This document shows, in pieces, positions 25,962 through 34,285 of a stretch of 64,000 bases of DNA. Both the position numbers and the translations under genes were made by a program. Each line of letters begins with the position of its first letter. Within the stretch, counting starts at the first letter, position 1. Origin of the DNA: Anaerobium acetethylicum (GTDB lineage Bacteria > Bacillota > Clostridia > Lachnospirales > Lachnospiraceae); the NCBI RefSeq assembly GCF_900096945.1, contig NZ_FMKA01000005.1:62001-126000 (forward strand), read 5' to 3'. The notes beneath the pieces are model-generated. The model was given only the letters and a program-made list of their open reading frames with translations, searched no databases and was not told the DNA's origin.

Positions 25962-28043
25962 ATGAAAAAGAGAATAAGATATTTTATAATTCTGATTGCC
26001 ATATTTAGTATGCTCCCGTATTTCGATTCATCTGCATCCGGTCCCCGAAGCGAATATATGCTGAGGAGCACAGCGGACACGGACTATGAAACCGGAAGCA
26101 TAAGTACGGACAGCGCGTACGGTTATTATGAATATGTGCTCGACAGCTATGATGTGAACATATTTGTAAACGAGGACAACACATTCTACATTACTGAAAA
26201 CATTGAGGCTTACTTTAACATCCCCAAGCACGGGATTTACAGAAAAATACCGTTAAAAAATGAGGTGGTCCGTCTGGACGGGACCATTTCCCATAACAGG
26301 GCGAAAATCAGCAGCATTAATGTAAATGAAGCTTATACGGCTTCAAATGCAGACGGACATAAAGTGATTAAAATAGGAAATCCCGACTCGACCCTGACCG
26401 GGCCTGTGAACTATATAATCAGCTACCTGTATAATATCGGAAAAGACACAGGGAAGGAATATGACGAGCTGTACCTTGATATAATCGGGGATGAATGGGA
26501 TACTGCAATCGGTAAGGTTACATTTATGATCACGATGCCTAAGGAATTTGATTCGGAAAAGCTGGGTTTTTCCCGTGGGGCGACGGGTTCCACGGATAGT
26601 TCCGGTATTGCGTATGAGGTGCAGGGGAACGTCATAAGGGGCAGCTATAATGGCGTCTTGCAGCCTGGTGAAGGGCTTACCGTAAGGCTGGAGCTTCCGG
26701 AAGGATATTTCAAAGGAGCAGGCACGAATGTTGACCTGCTGATGATATTATCGATCGTTTTGCCGATCCTGTTCCTGCTGATTACAGGGGGGATGTGGTT
26801 TGTATTCGGCAGGGACAACAGGGTAGTTGAAACAGTGGAATTCTATCCGCCTGAAGGCTTCAACAGCGCAGAGACGGGATTTCTGTATAAAGGAAAAGCT
26901 GATCAGAATGATGCTGTATCCCTGTTGATCTATCTTGCAAATAAGGGCTACATGAAAATATCTGAAGTCGAAGAAAATTCACTGTTCGTAAAAAAGAAGA
27001 ACTTTAAGCTTACCAAGCTGAAGGAATATGACGGGACTAATGAGAACGAGCGGATATTCTTATCGGGACTTTTCAATACGCCTAAAAAAATGAACCTTGC
27101 AGATATAACGGGCATGATCAGAAAAACCGTCTTTAAGCGTCCAGAGGATGCTTATGACATGAATGGAAGCAATTACAGGAATGATTATGGGACTTTCTAT
27201 GAAACCGGCGGTACGGAAGTAGAAGAGGTCAACGGAAGCGATTTATATAACAGCTTCTACGTCACATTGGACAGGATCGTGGCGAATCTGAACCAGAAGG
27301 AAAACAGGCAGACGATATTTGAAAAGAGCTCTCTTGGAAAAGGACTGCTTGTAGGACTTATGATCATAGCGGTATTCATCCTGATTACAGTCAGACCGGT
27401 GGTAGAATTTGGCGGTGCCGGAACACTTCCGTTTGCGCTGATTTTTCCCGGAATTGGATTTTCGGTTCTGGCGGGTATGGTGTTTGGAAAGACGCCTATA
27501 CCTGTGAAGCTTTTCGGACTGGTCTGGGGGCTCGGCTTCGGTGGCATGCCCTGGGGATTTCTGGTTCTGCCAGCGCTGATGGCTGATTCCATGTACCTGA
27601 TTGCTTATGTCTCCGGGCTTGTATGCATTTTCTTGATGGTCCTGCTGCTAAAGGCCATGCCAAAAAGGACGGTTTACGGCAACCAGTTGCTTGGAAAAAT
27701 CAGAGGATTCAGAAATTTTCTTGAAACAGCAGAAAAACCGAGGCTGGAAGCTCTTGTCATGGAAAATCCGTCATATTTTTATGACATACTTCCGTATACC
27801 TATGTGCTCGGGGTATCTGATAAATGGATCAGGAAGTTTGAAACGATTGCGATGCGGGCTCCTGACTGGTACAGTGGTCGCGATGCATTCACTATGGCAG
27901 CCTTTGGAGCCTTCATGGGAACAACAATGAAATCCGCTTCAGAAGCCATGTCTTCAAGGCCTTCAAGCAGCGGAAGCGGTAGCAGCAGCGGCGGGGGCTC
28001 GTCAGGCGGAGGATCAGGCGGCGGAGGTGGAGGATCCTGGTAA
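25962..28043 (+). CDS. DUF2207 domain membrane protein
   Basis: A 693-residue protein with a signal peptide (residues 1 to about 27), an extracytoplasmic DUF2207 domain (about 40-260), a membrane helix near 265-290, a cytoplasmic segment, several helices at about 470-570, and a C-terminal tail of serine and glycine ending 'GGGGSW'. That tail is typical of DUF2207/YgcG proteins linked to LemA. ATG at 25962 follows 'ggagaaggga'. The in-frame start at 25902 lies within lemA and is not used. Function unknown. Confidence 0.88.
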   Translation: MKKRIRYFIILIAIFSMLPYFDSSASGPRSEYMLRSTADTDYETGSISTDSAYGYYEYVLDSYDVNIFVNEDNTFYITENIEAYFNIPKHGIYRKIPLKNEVVRLDGTISHNRAKISSINVNEAYTASNADGHKVIKIGNPDSTLTGPVNYIISYLYNIGKDTGKEYDELYLDIIGDEWDTAIGKVTFMITMPKEFDSEKLGFSRGATGSTDSSGIAYEVQGNVIRGSYNGVLQPGEGLTVRLELPEGYFKGAGTNVDLLMILSIVLPILFLLITGGMWFVFGRDNRVVETVEFYPPEGFNSAETGFLYKGKADQNDAVSLLIYLANKGYMKISEVEENSLFVKKKNFKLTKLKEYDGTNENERIFLSGLFNTPKKMNLADITGMIRKTVFKRPEDAYDMNGSNYRNDYGTFYETGGTEVEEVNGSDLYNSFYVTLDRIVANLNQKENRQTIFEKSSLGKGLLVGLMIIAVFILITVRPVVEFGGAGTLPFALIFPGIGFSVLAGMVFGKTPIPVKLFGLVWGLGFGGMPWGFLVLPALMADSMYLIAYVSGLVCIFLMVLLLKAMPKRTVYGNQLLGKIRGFRNFLETAEKPRLEALVMENPSYFYDILPYTYVLGVSDKWIRKFETIAMRAPDWYSGRDAFTMAAFGAFMGTTMKSASEAMSSRPSSSGSGSSSGGGSSGGGSGGGGGGSW

Positions 28044-28125
28044 CAGGTCCTCCTGAAATGCCGCAATCCGCTGCTGGGCAGACAATATAAGAGGATTGCG
28101 TATAGCTGTTCTGCTCTTTTCTACA

Positions 28126-28171
28126 ACAAAAAAACAGGAAAGCCATGTTTCCAGGGCTTTCCTGTTTTTTT
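28126..28171. terminator. Bidirectional terminator
   Basis: 'aaacaggaaagcc' pairs with 'gggctttcctgttt', with A and T runs on the two sides. It can end both the DUF2207 gene (plus) and the first tRNA-Leu (minus). Confidence 0.85.
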
Positions 28172-28179
28172 TGTTGTAG

Positions 28180-28264
28180 TGCAGTCGAAGGGACTTGAAC
28201 CCTCACGAGCGCAATGCTCACTAGATCCTTAGTCTAGCGCGTATGCCAATTCCGCCACAACTGC
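28180..28264 (-). tRNA. tRNA-Leu (anticodon AAG), copy 1
   Basis: An 85-base type II tRNA. The acceptor stem 'gcagttg' pairs with 'cgactgc', discriminator A. The anticodon stem 'ctaga'/'tctag' encloses loop 'ctaagga', giving anticodon AAG (leucine). It has a long variable arm and T arm 'gggttcaagtccc'. CCA is not encoded. Identical to the copy at 28937-29021. Confidence 0.95.
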
Positions 28265-28414
28265 ATTTCCTGTTTGCTGTACCGAAGTACTTGTCTATAA
28301 TACAATGTCCGGCTGGATTTGTCAATGCCATTTTGAAAAAGTTTAATGTTTTTTTGAAAAAACATTAATTAAACAACCAACACATACTATTGATACAATT
28401 TGGCAAATGAGATT

Positions 28415-28560
28415 TTGTCGGGCTTATGGTACTTGATTGACTTGTACCAGTTATTCCACCGTACAACAGAGTGTTTATGACAGTATAAAGAGTTTTGCTT
28501 GCGAAACTCTTGCTCTGATGCGCAGCCGCTTCTGCGACACACTTTTCTTGCACGTCATGC
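28415..28560 (+). repeat. Repeat modules, second locus (module C copy 2 and part of the 9.82 kb module)
   Basis: 'gtcgggcttatgg' at 28417 matches the segment at 9823, and 28470-28560 matches the reverse complement of 10071-10190. The block is non-coding and full of short hairpins, such as 'agttttgct'/'gcgaaact'. Confidence 0.6.
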
Positions 28561-28622
28561 GCCTCTTCACGGAGCATTTTTGCTATATAGGAAATTCGGG
28601 GAACTTCTATATAGACTAGCGT

Positions 28623-28875
28623 GTCAAAAGCCCTACGTAAACTCCGGCTTCGTCAATTTGCACAGTCGCCAACTATCACACAGTGATACAAAACATGAAT
28701 TGATGAGCAGCTTTATGAAGACGTTGGCACTTGGGCCGCGTATTTTGCGGCCCTATGTACCACTACGTCTTCATCTAAGCGAGAGCGCGCTGCGAATCAA
28801 CATGTTTTGCATCACGTTCTCATTCTCGAAACCCGTGCAAATTAACGAATCCAATTATGTAAATGGGCTTTTGAC
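28623..28875 (-). repeat. Palindromic element A, copy 2 (253 bp)
   Basis: Its ends are the perfect inverted repeat 'gtcaaaagccc' and 'gggcttttgac'. Inside are 'gtcaatttgcac'/'gtgcaaatt', 'gtgatacaaaacatg' and 'catgttttgcatcac', and a central hairpin 'gggccgc'/'gcggccc'. It is inverted relative to copy 1 and lies between two identical tRNA-Leu genes. No target-site duplication is obvious. Confidence 0.85.
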
Positions 28876-28895
28876 TCTCCATTCCTATAAAGCAA

Positions 28896-28925
28896 AAAAA
28901 GCCCTGATCAACAGGACTTTCTCTT
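28896..28925 (-). terminator. Terminator of tRNA-Leu copy 2
   Basis: On the minus strand 'agtcctg'/'cagggct' forms a stem with loop 'ttgat', followed by a run of T. Confidence 0.7.
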
Positions 28926-28936
28926 TTTTAAAGTAG

Positions 28937-29021
28937 TGCAGTCGAAGGGACTTGAACCCTCACGAGCGCAATGCTCACTAGATCCTTAGTCTAGCGCGTA
29001 TGCCAATTCCGCCACAACTGC
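28937..29021 (-). tRNA. tRNA-Leu (anticodon AAG), copy 2
   Basis: Identical over its 85 bases to the gene at 28180-28264, with the same AAG anticodon and no encoded CCA. The two copies are 672 bases apart with the repeat mosaic between them. Confidence 0.95.
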
Positions 29022-29157
29022 ATTTCTTATGTTTGCGGCTGCTGCCACAAGCAAGATTTATTATAGCACGCACTTTTTGGTTTTGCAACCCCTAATTTAC
29101 AAAATTAACATTTTTTGAATTTTTTGAATTAATTACAAAAAAAATTCAATTTAAGGG

Positions 29158-29186
29158 TTGACATTTGGTGGCAAAGAATATACAAT
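29158..29186 (+). promoter_or_regulatory. Promoter of tRNA-Leu(CAG)
   Basis: TTGACA at 29158-29163 and TACAAT at 29181-29186 with a 17-base spacer, ending 15 bases before the tRNA. Confidence 0.8.
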
Positions 29187-29201
29187 ATGTTTTGTAAGCA
29201 A

Positions 29202-29285
29202 GCAGTCGTGGCGGAATTGGCATACGCGCATGATTCAGGTTCATGTCCACGTACGTGGGTGAGGGTTCAAGTCCCTTCGACTGCA
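29202..29285 (+). tRNA. tRNA-Leu (anticodon CAG)
   Basis: An 84-base type II tRNA. The acceptor stem 'gcagtcg'/'cgactgc' and the anticodon stem 'catga'/'tcatg' with loop 'ttcaggt' give anticodon CAG. It has a long variable arm 'tccacgtacgtggg' and T arm 'gggttcaagtccc'. Confidence 0.95.
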
Positions 29286-29299
29286 TTACGCATTACAGG

Positions 29300-29331
29300 C
29301 CCTGATTTCTTCGGAAGTCAGGGTTTTTTTG
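29300..29331 (+). terminator. Terminator of tRNA-Leu(CAG)
   Basis: A nine-base stem 'ccctgattt'/'aagtcaggg' with loop 'cttcgg', then seven T. Confidence 0.9.
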
Positions 29332-29591
29332 TTGCATTGGAACAGATGCAATATGAGTATTAGGGACATGATTTTCTTCAAGAAATTGCTAGTTGTGGTG
29401 AAGCCGGTCTCGTAACATCAAAAAGACTCTCTGGACAGGTCGAATATCTGCTCTGGCGGGTCTTTTTGTATGAAATCGGAAACATTGTTGATAAACAGCA
29501 AGAAGACTGTTAGTATTAAAGCAGAGTCAGTTAATTGTGATACAATTTACTGCGCAAGGCTGAAAATTGCAGAAGAAAAGGGGAGAAAAAA

Positions 29592-30137
29592 ATGGGGATT
29601 TTAGAGAAAATGTTCAGTAAAAGAAATGCGGTCGTCATTGCAGACGAGGGCTTATTGTCTACACCAAATCCTAAGACGGAAGTAAAATCGAAATCGGATC
29701 TGCTGACCTATAAGATATTTGTTGCATGGAGCAACAAGTACGAAGGGGAGAAGCAGATTATGAGGAAAATCGAGGCCATGGAAGTACCTTATAAAGGATT
29801 GAAGGGATCTGCTTTAAGGCAGAAAGTCGAAGACTCGTATCACGTCAACAAATATCCGATTCAGGAAGGTTATGACATATATTTCAAGGATGAACCTGAC
29901 AATGATTACAATTCTAATGCTATTGCAATTATGAGTGAAGAGCACGGAAAACTTGGATATGTGCCGGATAAAAACATATCCAGGGTAAGAGGGATACTAT
30001 CAAAGGATAAATATGAGGCAAAGTGGATATATACCTGTAAAGAGAAGAAATACCTCGATGAGGATGATCGGATTGTTACGGAGAACATTGGTCAATCGAG
30101 GCTTGAGGTTCAGTTTAAATACACAAGAACAAAGTGA
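29592..30137 (+). CDS. Stand-alone HIRAN domain protein
   Basis: A 181-residue soluble protein. Residues about 95-140 ('KDEPDNDYNSNAIAIMSEEHG' region and 'LGYVPDKNI') match the HIRAN pattern, a small DNA-end or nucleic-acid binding domain that is usually attached to helicases or nucleases. Here it stands alone, with an N-terminal segment (1-55) that I do not recognise. The start has 'aaggggag'. It is monocistronic between two terminators. Role unknown; a link to DNA repair is only inferred from the domain. Confidence 0.75.
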   Translation: MGILEKMFSKRNAVVIADEGLLSTPNPKTEVKSKSDLLTYKIFVAWSNKYEGEKQIMRKIEAMEVPYKGLKGSALRQKVEDSYHVNKYPIQEGYDIYFKDEPDNDYNSNAIAIMSEEHGKLGYVPDKNISRVRGILSKDKYEAKWIYTCKEKKYLDEDDRIVTENIGQSRLEVQFKYTRTK

Positions 30138-30145
30138 TATTATGA

Positions 30146-30176
30146 TCAGGTAATCCGAGAGATTACCTGATTTTTT
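30146..30176 (+). terminator. Terminator of the HIRAN gene
   Basis: A perfect ten-base stem 'tcaggtaatc'/'gattacctga' and six T. The remaining bases up to the TRAP operon (30177-30492) hold only its promoter. Confidence 0.9.
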
Positions 30177-30348
30177 ATTTTTCTCTAACAGGAAAGTTCG
30201 TTTTATGAGAGGAAACGCTTCGGGAGTTGAACTGGCGAAGCCCCTTGAATCTGTATTAACGCTATCACACAATCGGAAATAGAACAATATAGAGTGAAAA
30301 AAACAGAATAACAACAAGAATTGCTGAGAAATCAAAAAAACAATATGC

Positions 30349-30354
30349 TATGAT
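30349..30354 (+). promoter_or_regulatory. Extended -10 promoter of the TRAP operon
   Basis: 'TGCTATGAT' provides TG-N-TATGAT, with TTGCTG at 30321-30326 as a distant -35. Transcription would start near 30361, leaving a leader of about 130 bases. Confidence 0.4.
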
Positions 30355-30492
30355 GTCTATTGTAAAAAGTGGCTAAATAATAGCAAAAAACAGAGTGTGT
30401 ATCGGCGCTGATTATATAAAAGTGCACAAATAAATATGCTGTGGGTTTTGAGAATTACAGTTATTTACCGCAAAAGAAAAGGAGAATTCGAA

Positions 30493-31521
30493 ATGAAAAA
30501 CGCAAAAAAAATAATCGGAATTGTGATTGCGGTTATCAGTGTGATTGCAGTAATTGTTACTTTCGTAAAAGTTGTAACCGGCAATTCTACAGAGAAGATT
30601 GAAATCCGCCTGGCGCATAACCAGTCAAGGGGTTCTGAAATAGCAGATTCAATTGCTAAATTTTCGGAATTTGCGGCAGAGGATGATTCTATGAACCTGC
30701 AGGTTAATATTTATGCAAGCGGTGTGCTTGGTACTGAAAAAGATGAGATTGAAATGGTAAAAGCAGGTATTCTGGATATGGCAAAAGTCAGCTCCAATAC
30801 ACTTGGACAGTTCAAGGAAGAATACTCTATTTTTGCAATTCCTTATCTGTTTAAAGGCCAGGAACATTATTATGAAGCAATCGAAAAGAGTGAAAAAGTA
30901 AAAGAACTTTTCTATTCAACGGAAGAGGACGGATTTATCGCCATTGGATATTATGCAAACGGAGCACGTAACTTTTATCTGACGGAAGATGTGGCATGCG
31001 ACAGACCGGAAGTGCTCAAGGGCAAGAAAATCCGTTCCATGCCAAGTACCACTTCCATGACTATGATTGAACTGATGGGAGGATCACCGGTTCCGATGGC
31101 AGCCGGAGAAACCTATACGTCTCTGCAGCAGGGAATTGTAGATGGGGCAGAAAATACAGAACTTGCACTGACAGTCGATGGGCACCAGGATCTTGTCAAG
31201 TCTTATACCTATACAGAGCATCAGTATTCTCCTGACATTTATATCATCAGCACTAAAAAATGGAATAGTCTGACAAAGGGACAGCAGGAATATCTGGTTG
31301 AAGCCCTTGAAAAAACAAATGACAATTTCAAGAGTCTATATAACGGAATGATGGAAAAAGGCATGGAAGAAGCAGAAATGAACGGCGTAACTGTATACAG
31401 GGATATTGATAAAAGTGCTTTCATAGAAGCTGTGCAGCCTATACATGATGATTTCTGTGAAAAGGGAGATGCCTTCCGGGAACTTTATGAAGATATTCAA
31501 AAATACGTTACAGAGGAATAG
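30493..31521 (+). CDS. TRAP transporter solute-binding protein (DctP family)
   Basis: A 342-residue extracytoplasmic receptor of a tripartite ATP-independent transporter. The N-terminal hydrophobic segment (about 5-27) acts as signal or anchor and has no lipobox. The DctP core has the conserved arginine region 'LKGKKIRSMPSTTSM' and 'GGSPVPMAAGETYTSLQQGIVDGAEN', the usual carboxylate-binding part. ATG at 30493 follows 'aaggag'. The GH105 neighbour suggests a uronate or unsaturated uronide as ligand. Confidence 0.92.
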   Translation: MKNAKKIIGIVIAVISVIAVIVTFVKVVTGNSTEKIEIRLAHNQSRGSEIADSIAKFSEFAAEDDSMNLQVNIYASGVLGTEKDEIEMVKAGILDMAKVSSNTLGQFKEEYSIFAIPYLFKGQEHYYEAIEKSEKVKELFYSTEEDGFIAIGYYANGARNFYLTEDVACDRPEVLKGKKIRSMPSTTSMTMIELMGGSPVPMAAGETYTSLQQGIVDGAENTELALTVDGHQDLVKSYTYTEHQYSPDIYIISTKKWNSLTKGQQEYLVEALEKTNDNFKSLYNGMMEKGMEEAEMNGVTVYRDIDKSAFIEAVQPIHDDFCEKGDAFRELYEDIQKYVTEE

Positions 31522-31532
31522 GGAGGAAAGAT

Positions 31533-32000
31533 ATGAAGGCGATAAACAAAATTCTGGAAACAGTCCTGGCATTGATGGTGATTCTTATGGTCCTTGGATG
31601 TTTTTGGCAGATTTTCACACGTTTTATTCTTGGGAACCCAAGTAAATATACAGAAGAATTTTTAAGATATGTATTGATCTGGCTCACAATGCTGGGTGTA
31701 CCTTTTGCATATGGAAGAGATGAACATATCTCCATACAGTTTATAACCAGGACTTTTCAAATGAAAAACCTGCTTGTTACAAAAATAGCGATAGAGGTTC
31801 TGGTATTGGCACTCAGCGTTTTTGTAATGATTGCAGGCGGATGGATGGTAACGATGAATGCGGCTGGTCAGATTTCGCCGGCTATGCAGATTCCGATGCA
31901 GTTCTATTATGCATGCGTCCCGATCAGCGGCTTATTGATGGCGGCATACAGCATCGAACGGTTTATTAAATTCAGTAAAGAAATTAAGGAGGTAAAGTAA
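31533..32000 (+). CDS. TRAP transporter small permease (DctQ family)
   Basis: A 155-residue membrane subunit with four predicted helices, including the 'EFLRYVLIWLTMLGVPFAYGRDEHI' region typical of DctQ. It starts 11 bases after the binding protein with 'gggagg', and ends 2 bases before the large permease. Confidence 0.92.
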   Translation: MKAINKILETVLALMVILMVLGCFWQIFTRFILGNPSKYTEEFLRYVLIWLTMLGVPFAYGRDEHISIQFITRTFQMKNLLVTKIAIEVLVLALSVFVMIAGGWMVTMNAAGQISPAMQIPMQFYYACVPISGLLMAAYSIERFIKFSKEIKEVK

Positions 32001-32001
32001 T

Positions 32002-33306
32002 ATGGAACTCCAAGCGGCTTTAGTACTTGTAATCTTGTTTTTCCTATTGCTGGCATTGAGCGTGCCGGTTTCATACAGCATCATAACTTCAGCACTGGTA
32101 ACGATTATCATGTTTCTTACTCCGGGATTCGGAATGTTTATATCTGCACAGAAGCTTGTCAGCGGTATTGACAGTTTTACTCTGCTCGCAGTACCGTTTT
32201 TTATTCTGGCAGGACAGCTGATGAGTAATGGCGGTATCGCCAGACGTCTTATTAATCTGGCACTCCTGTTTCTGGGGAAGGTACCGGGAAGCCTTGCAGT
32301 TACCAACATTGCAGGTAATGCCATGTTCGGTTCTATCTCAGGTTCCGGTATAGCAGCGGCTACTGCAATAGGCGGTGTTATGAACCCTCTTGAGAAAGAA
32401 AGCGGATATGACGAAGGATTTTCAGCAGCAACGAATATCGCAACTGCGCCGGTAGGCCAGCTGATCCCTCCAACGACAGCATTCATTGTATATTCTGCTG
32501 CAAGCGGCGGAACTTCCGTGGCTGCACTGTTTATGGCAGGATGGATACCGGGAGTTCTCTGGGCATTTCTTTGCATGGTTGTAGCATTTGCATATGGGAA
32601 GAAACATGGGTATGTAATAGAGGGAGAGAAGCTTACTGCATCAGCGGTATTAAAAACAGTCTGGGATTCCATCCCGAGCCTGTTCCTGGTTGTAATCATC
32701 ATCGGCGGTATCCTGTCAGGATGGTTCACCCCCACGGAAGCATCGGGAATTGCGGTAATTTATGCATTCATTCTCGCAGTCGTGGTGTATAAGTCGATTC
32801 AGATGAAAGATATGAAAAAACTGCTGGTCGATACTGCGGTCATGACTACGATTGTCATGCTGATCATCGGAGCATCATCGGTCTTATCCTTTGTAATGTC
32901 CTTTACAGGGCTTCCACAGGCTATCAGCGACCTGATGTTAGGTATATCTGATAATAAAATTGTTATTCTGCTGATCATAAATGTTGTGCTCTTGATTGTA
33001 GGTACCTTCATGGATATGGCACCGGCACTTCTGATCTTCACCCCTATATTTTTACCGGTTGCGACGAACCTGGGCATGGACCCGATTCACTTTGGAGTCA
33101 TGATCGTTATGAACCTCTCGATCGGAACTATCACGCCGCCTGTAGGCAACGTGCTGTTCGTAGGCTGCAGTGTTGCGAAATTGCAGGTAGAGGATGTGAT
33201 GAAGCATTTAATGCCTTATTTTGCAGCCATATTGGTGGCACTCCTGTTTGTAACCTTCGTTCCTGGTTTGAGCACCTGGCTGCCTGGAGTGCTGGGCCTG
33301 ATGTAA
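32002..33306 (+). CDS. TRAP transporter large permease (DctM family)
   Basis: A 434-residue sodium-coupled transport subunit with about twelve helices. Characteristic segments include 'AVPFFILAGQLMSNGGIARRL', 'SGSGIAAATAIGGVM' and 'ITPPVGNVLFVG'. It is preceded by 'ggagg' and tightly linked to the small permease. Confidence 0.94.
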   Translation: MELQAALVLVILFFLLLALSVPVSYSIITSALVTIIMFLTPGFGMFISAQKLVSGIDSFTLLAVPFFILAGQLMSNGGIARRLINLALLFLGKVPGSLAVTNIAGNAMFGSISGSGIAAATAIGGVMNPLEKESGYDEGFSAATNIATAPVGQLIPPTTAFIVYSAASGGTSVAALFMAGWIPGVLWAFLCMVVAFAYGKKHGYVIEGEKLTASAVLKTVWDSIPSLFLVVIIIGGILSGWFTPTEASGIAVIYAFILAVVVYKSIQMKDMKKLLVDTAVMTTIVMLIIGASSVLSFVMSFTGLPQAISDLMLGISDNKIVILLIINVVLLIVGTFMDMAPALLIFTPIFLPVATNLGMDPIHFGVMIVMNLSIGTITPPVGNVLFVGCSVAKLQVEDVMKHLMPYFAAILVALLFVTFVPGLSTWLPGVLGLM

Positions 33307-33321
33307 TGCCTGCAGCAGAAC

Positions 33322-34209
33322 TCATGGGAGCGTGGGAAGATTCGTATGCGTGACTGTATTGGGACGTTTACGGTACTTCAAAGGAGAAACGGTCATATAG
33401 GTTTTAAATAATTTTTCGAAATGCGCGATGCTCCCAAAGTTGAGAAGATGGGCAATTTCAGTTATACTCAAATCAGTTTCTTCCAAATACCGTTTGGCTT
33501 TCTGGATGCGGTGGATATTGACGTATTCGCTTATGGTATAGCCGGTCACTTCTTTAAATACCTTGCAGATGTAATATTTGCTCAGGAAGAAATGGCTGGC
33601 CAGATCTTCAAGAGAAGTCTGTTTTTCACAATTTGCCGATAAATAGTCTGCAATTGCGTAGGCAGTACGGTACTTGCCTTTGTCGGCAGAATGTGGAAGT
33701 TCCTGGGACTGTGGCTTCAGTTCCCGGGTGACAGACAGAAGATAGGACAGCACCTTGAGTTCAATCGCCAGTTTGTAGTGGCGGTCCCTATTGTTGAATT
33801 CCTTTTTTAAAAAGTGGTACATAGCCAGGAACTCATTTCGCTGGGGTTGGGAAAGGTGATAAACTCCGTAATGTTCATCAAAGAAGCGGGTCAGCTGGAG
33901 AGTCGGGCATAGCTGCTCTAAATGGGCCATTTTCTGATTGGAAATATAGAGGATGATTCTGTTGTGCCCTGTATCCTTTTCGGAAACTGATTTGGTCATA
34001 TGGATCAGATTCGAATTTACCAAAATCAGATCCCCTTTGGTGGCAACAAAACTACGGTTGTTGAAAAAGAAAAGACGCTCCCCTTCTATAATATAAAAAA
34101 TTTCGTATTCATTATGGAAATGTTTGACTCGCATATCAAATTTTCCATACCGGACTATATGCTCCAGGGAAATCCCTTCTGTTTCTGCAAAATATGTAAC
34201 TTTTTCCAA
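33322..34209 (-). CDS. AraC family regulator of the TRAP/GH105 locus
   Basis: A 295-residue protein with an N-terminal cupin domain (about 10-150, 'FHNEYEIFYIIEGERLFFF' region) and a C-terminal AraC double helix-turn-helix (about 190-290, 'FFLSKYYICKVFKEVTGYTI' region). TTG at 34209 is chosen because 'agagggtg' lies upstream and the protein then begins MEKVTYFAE. The reading frame extends to 34416 but that part crosses the divergent promoter region. It faces away from the GH105 gene and lies between it and the TRAP genes. Confidence 0.88.
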   Translation of the reverse strand: MEKVTYFAETEGISLEHIVRYGKFDMRVKHFHNEYEIFYIIEGERLFFFNNRSFVATKGDLILVNSNLIHMTKSVSEKDTGHNRIILYISNQKMAHLEQLCPTLQLTRFFDEHYGVYHLSQPQRNEFLAMYHFLKKEFNNRDRHYKLAIELKVLSYLLSVTRELKPQSQELPHSADKGKYRTAYAIADYLSANCEKQTSLEDLASHFFLSKYYICKVFKEVTGYTISEYVNIHRIQKAKRYLEETDLSITEIAHLLNFGSIAHFEKLFKTYMTVSPLKYRKRPNTVTHTNLPTLP

Positions 34210-34285
34210 AACTGCACCCTCTTTCGTTTTTAAAGATAGTATAAATGAAAAAAGAAAAAAAGAACAGTAGAAAGGCTGATGAAAA

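Larger units (their letters stand above)
28044..29591. other. Non-coding region with tRNA-Leu cluster and repeat mosaic
   Basis: After the DUF2207 gene come a bidirectional terminator, two identical minus-strand tRNA-Leu genes flanking a mosaic of the repeat modules also found at 9.5-10.2 kb, and a plus-strand tRNA-Leu. From 29332 to 29591 I see only a possible hairpin (29419-29468) and an extended -10 box 'tgatacaat' (29538-29546) that may serve the HIRAN gene. Confidence 0.7.

Noticed and set aside
28499-28936. Open frame of 145 codons across element A copy 2, with a related frame at 9459-9857 on the minus strand in copy 1
   Set aside because: The two predicted peptides are similar, but only because the frame lies in the palindromic repeat. 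There is no ribosome site, the shared part is bounded by the repeat, and the substitutions fit stem pairing. Treated as a by-product of the repeat.
33307-33321. Terminator between the TRAP permease and the convergent AraC gene
   Set aside because: Only 15 bases separate the stops and no stem with T run is visible.
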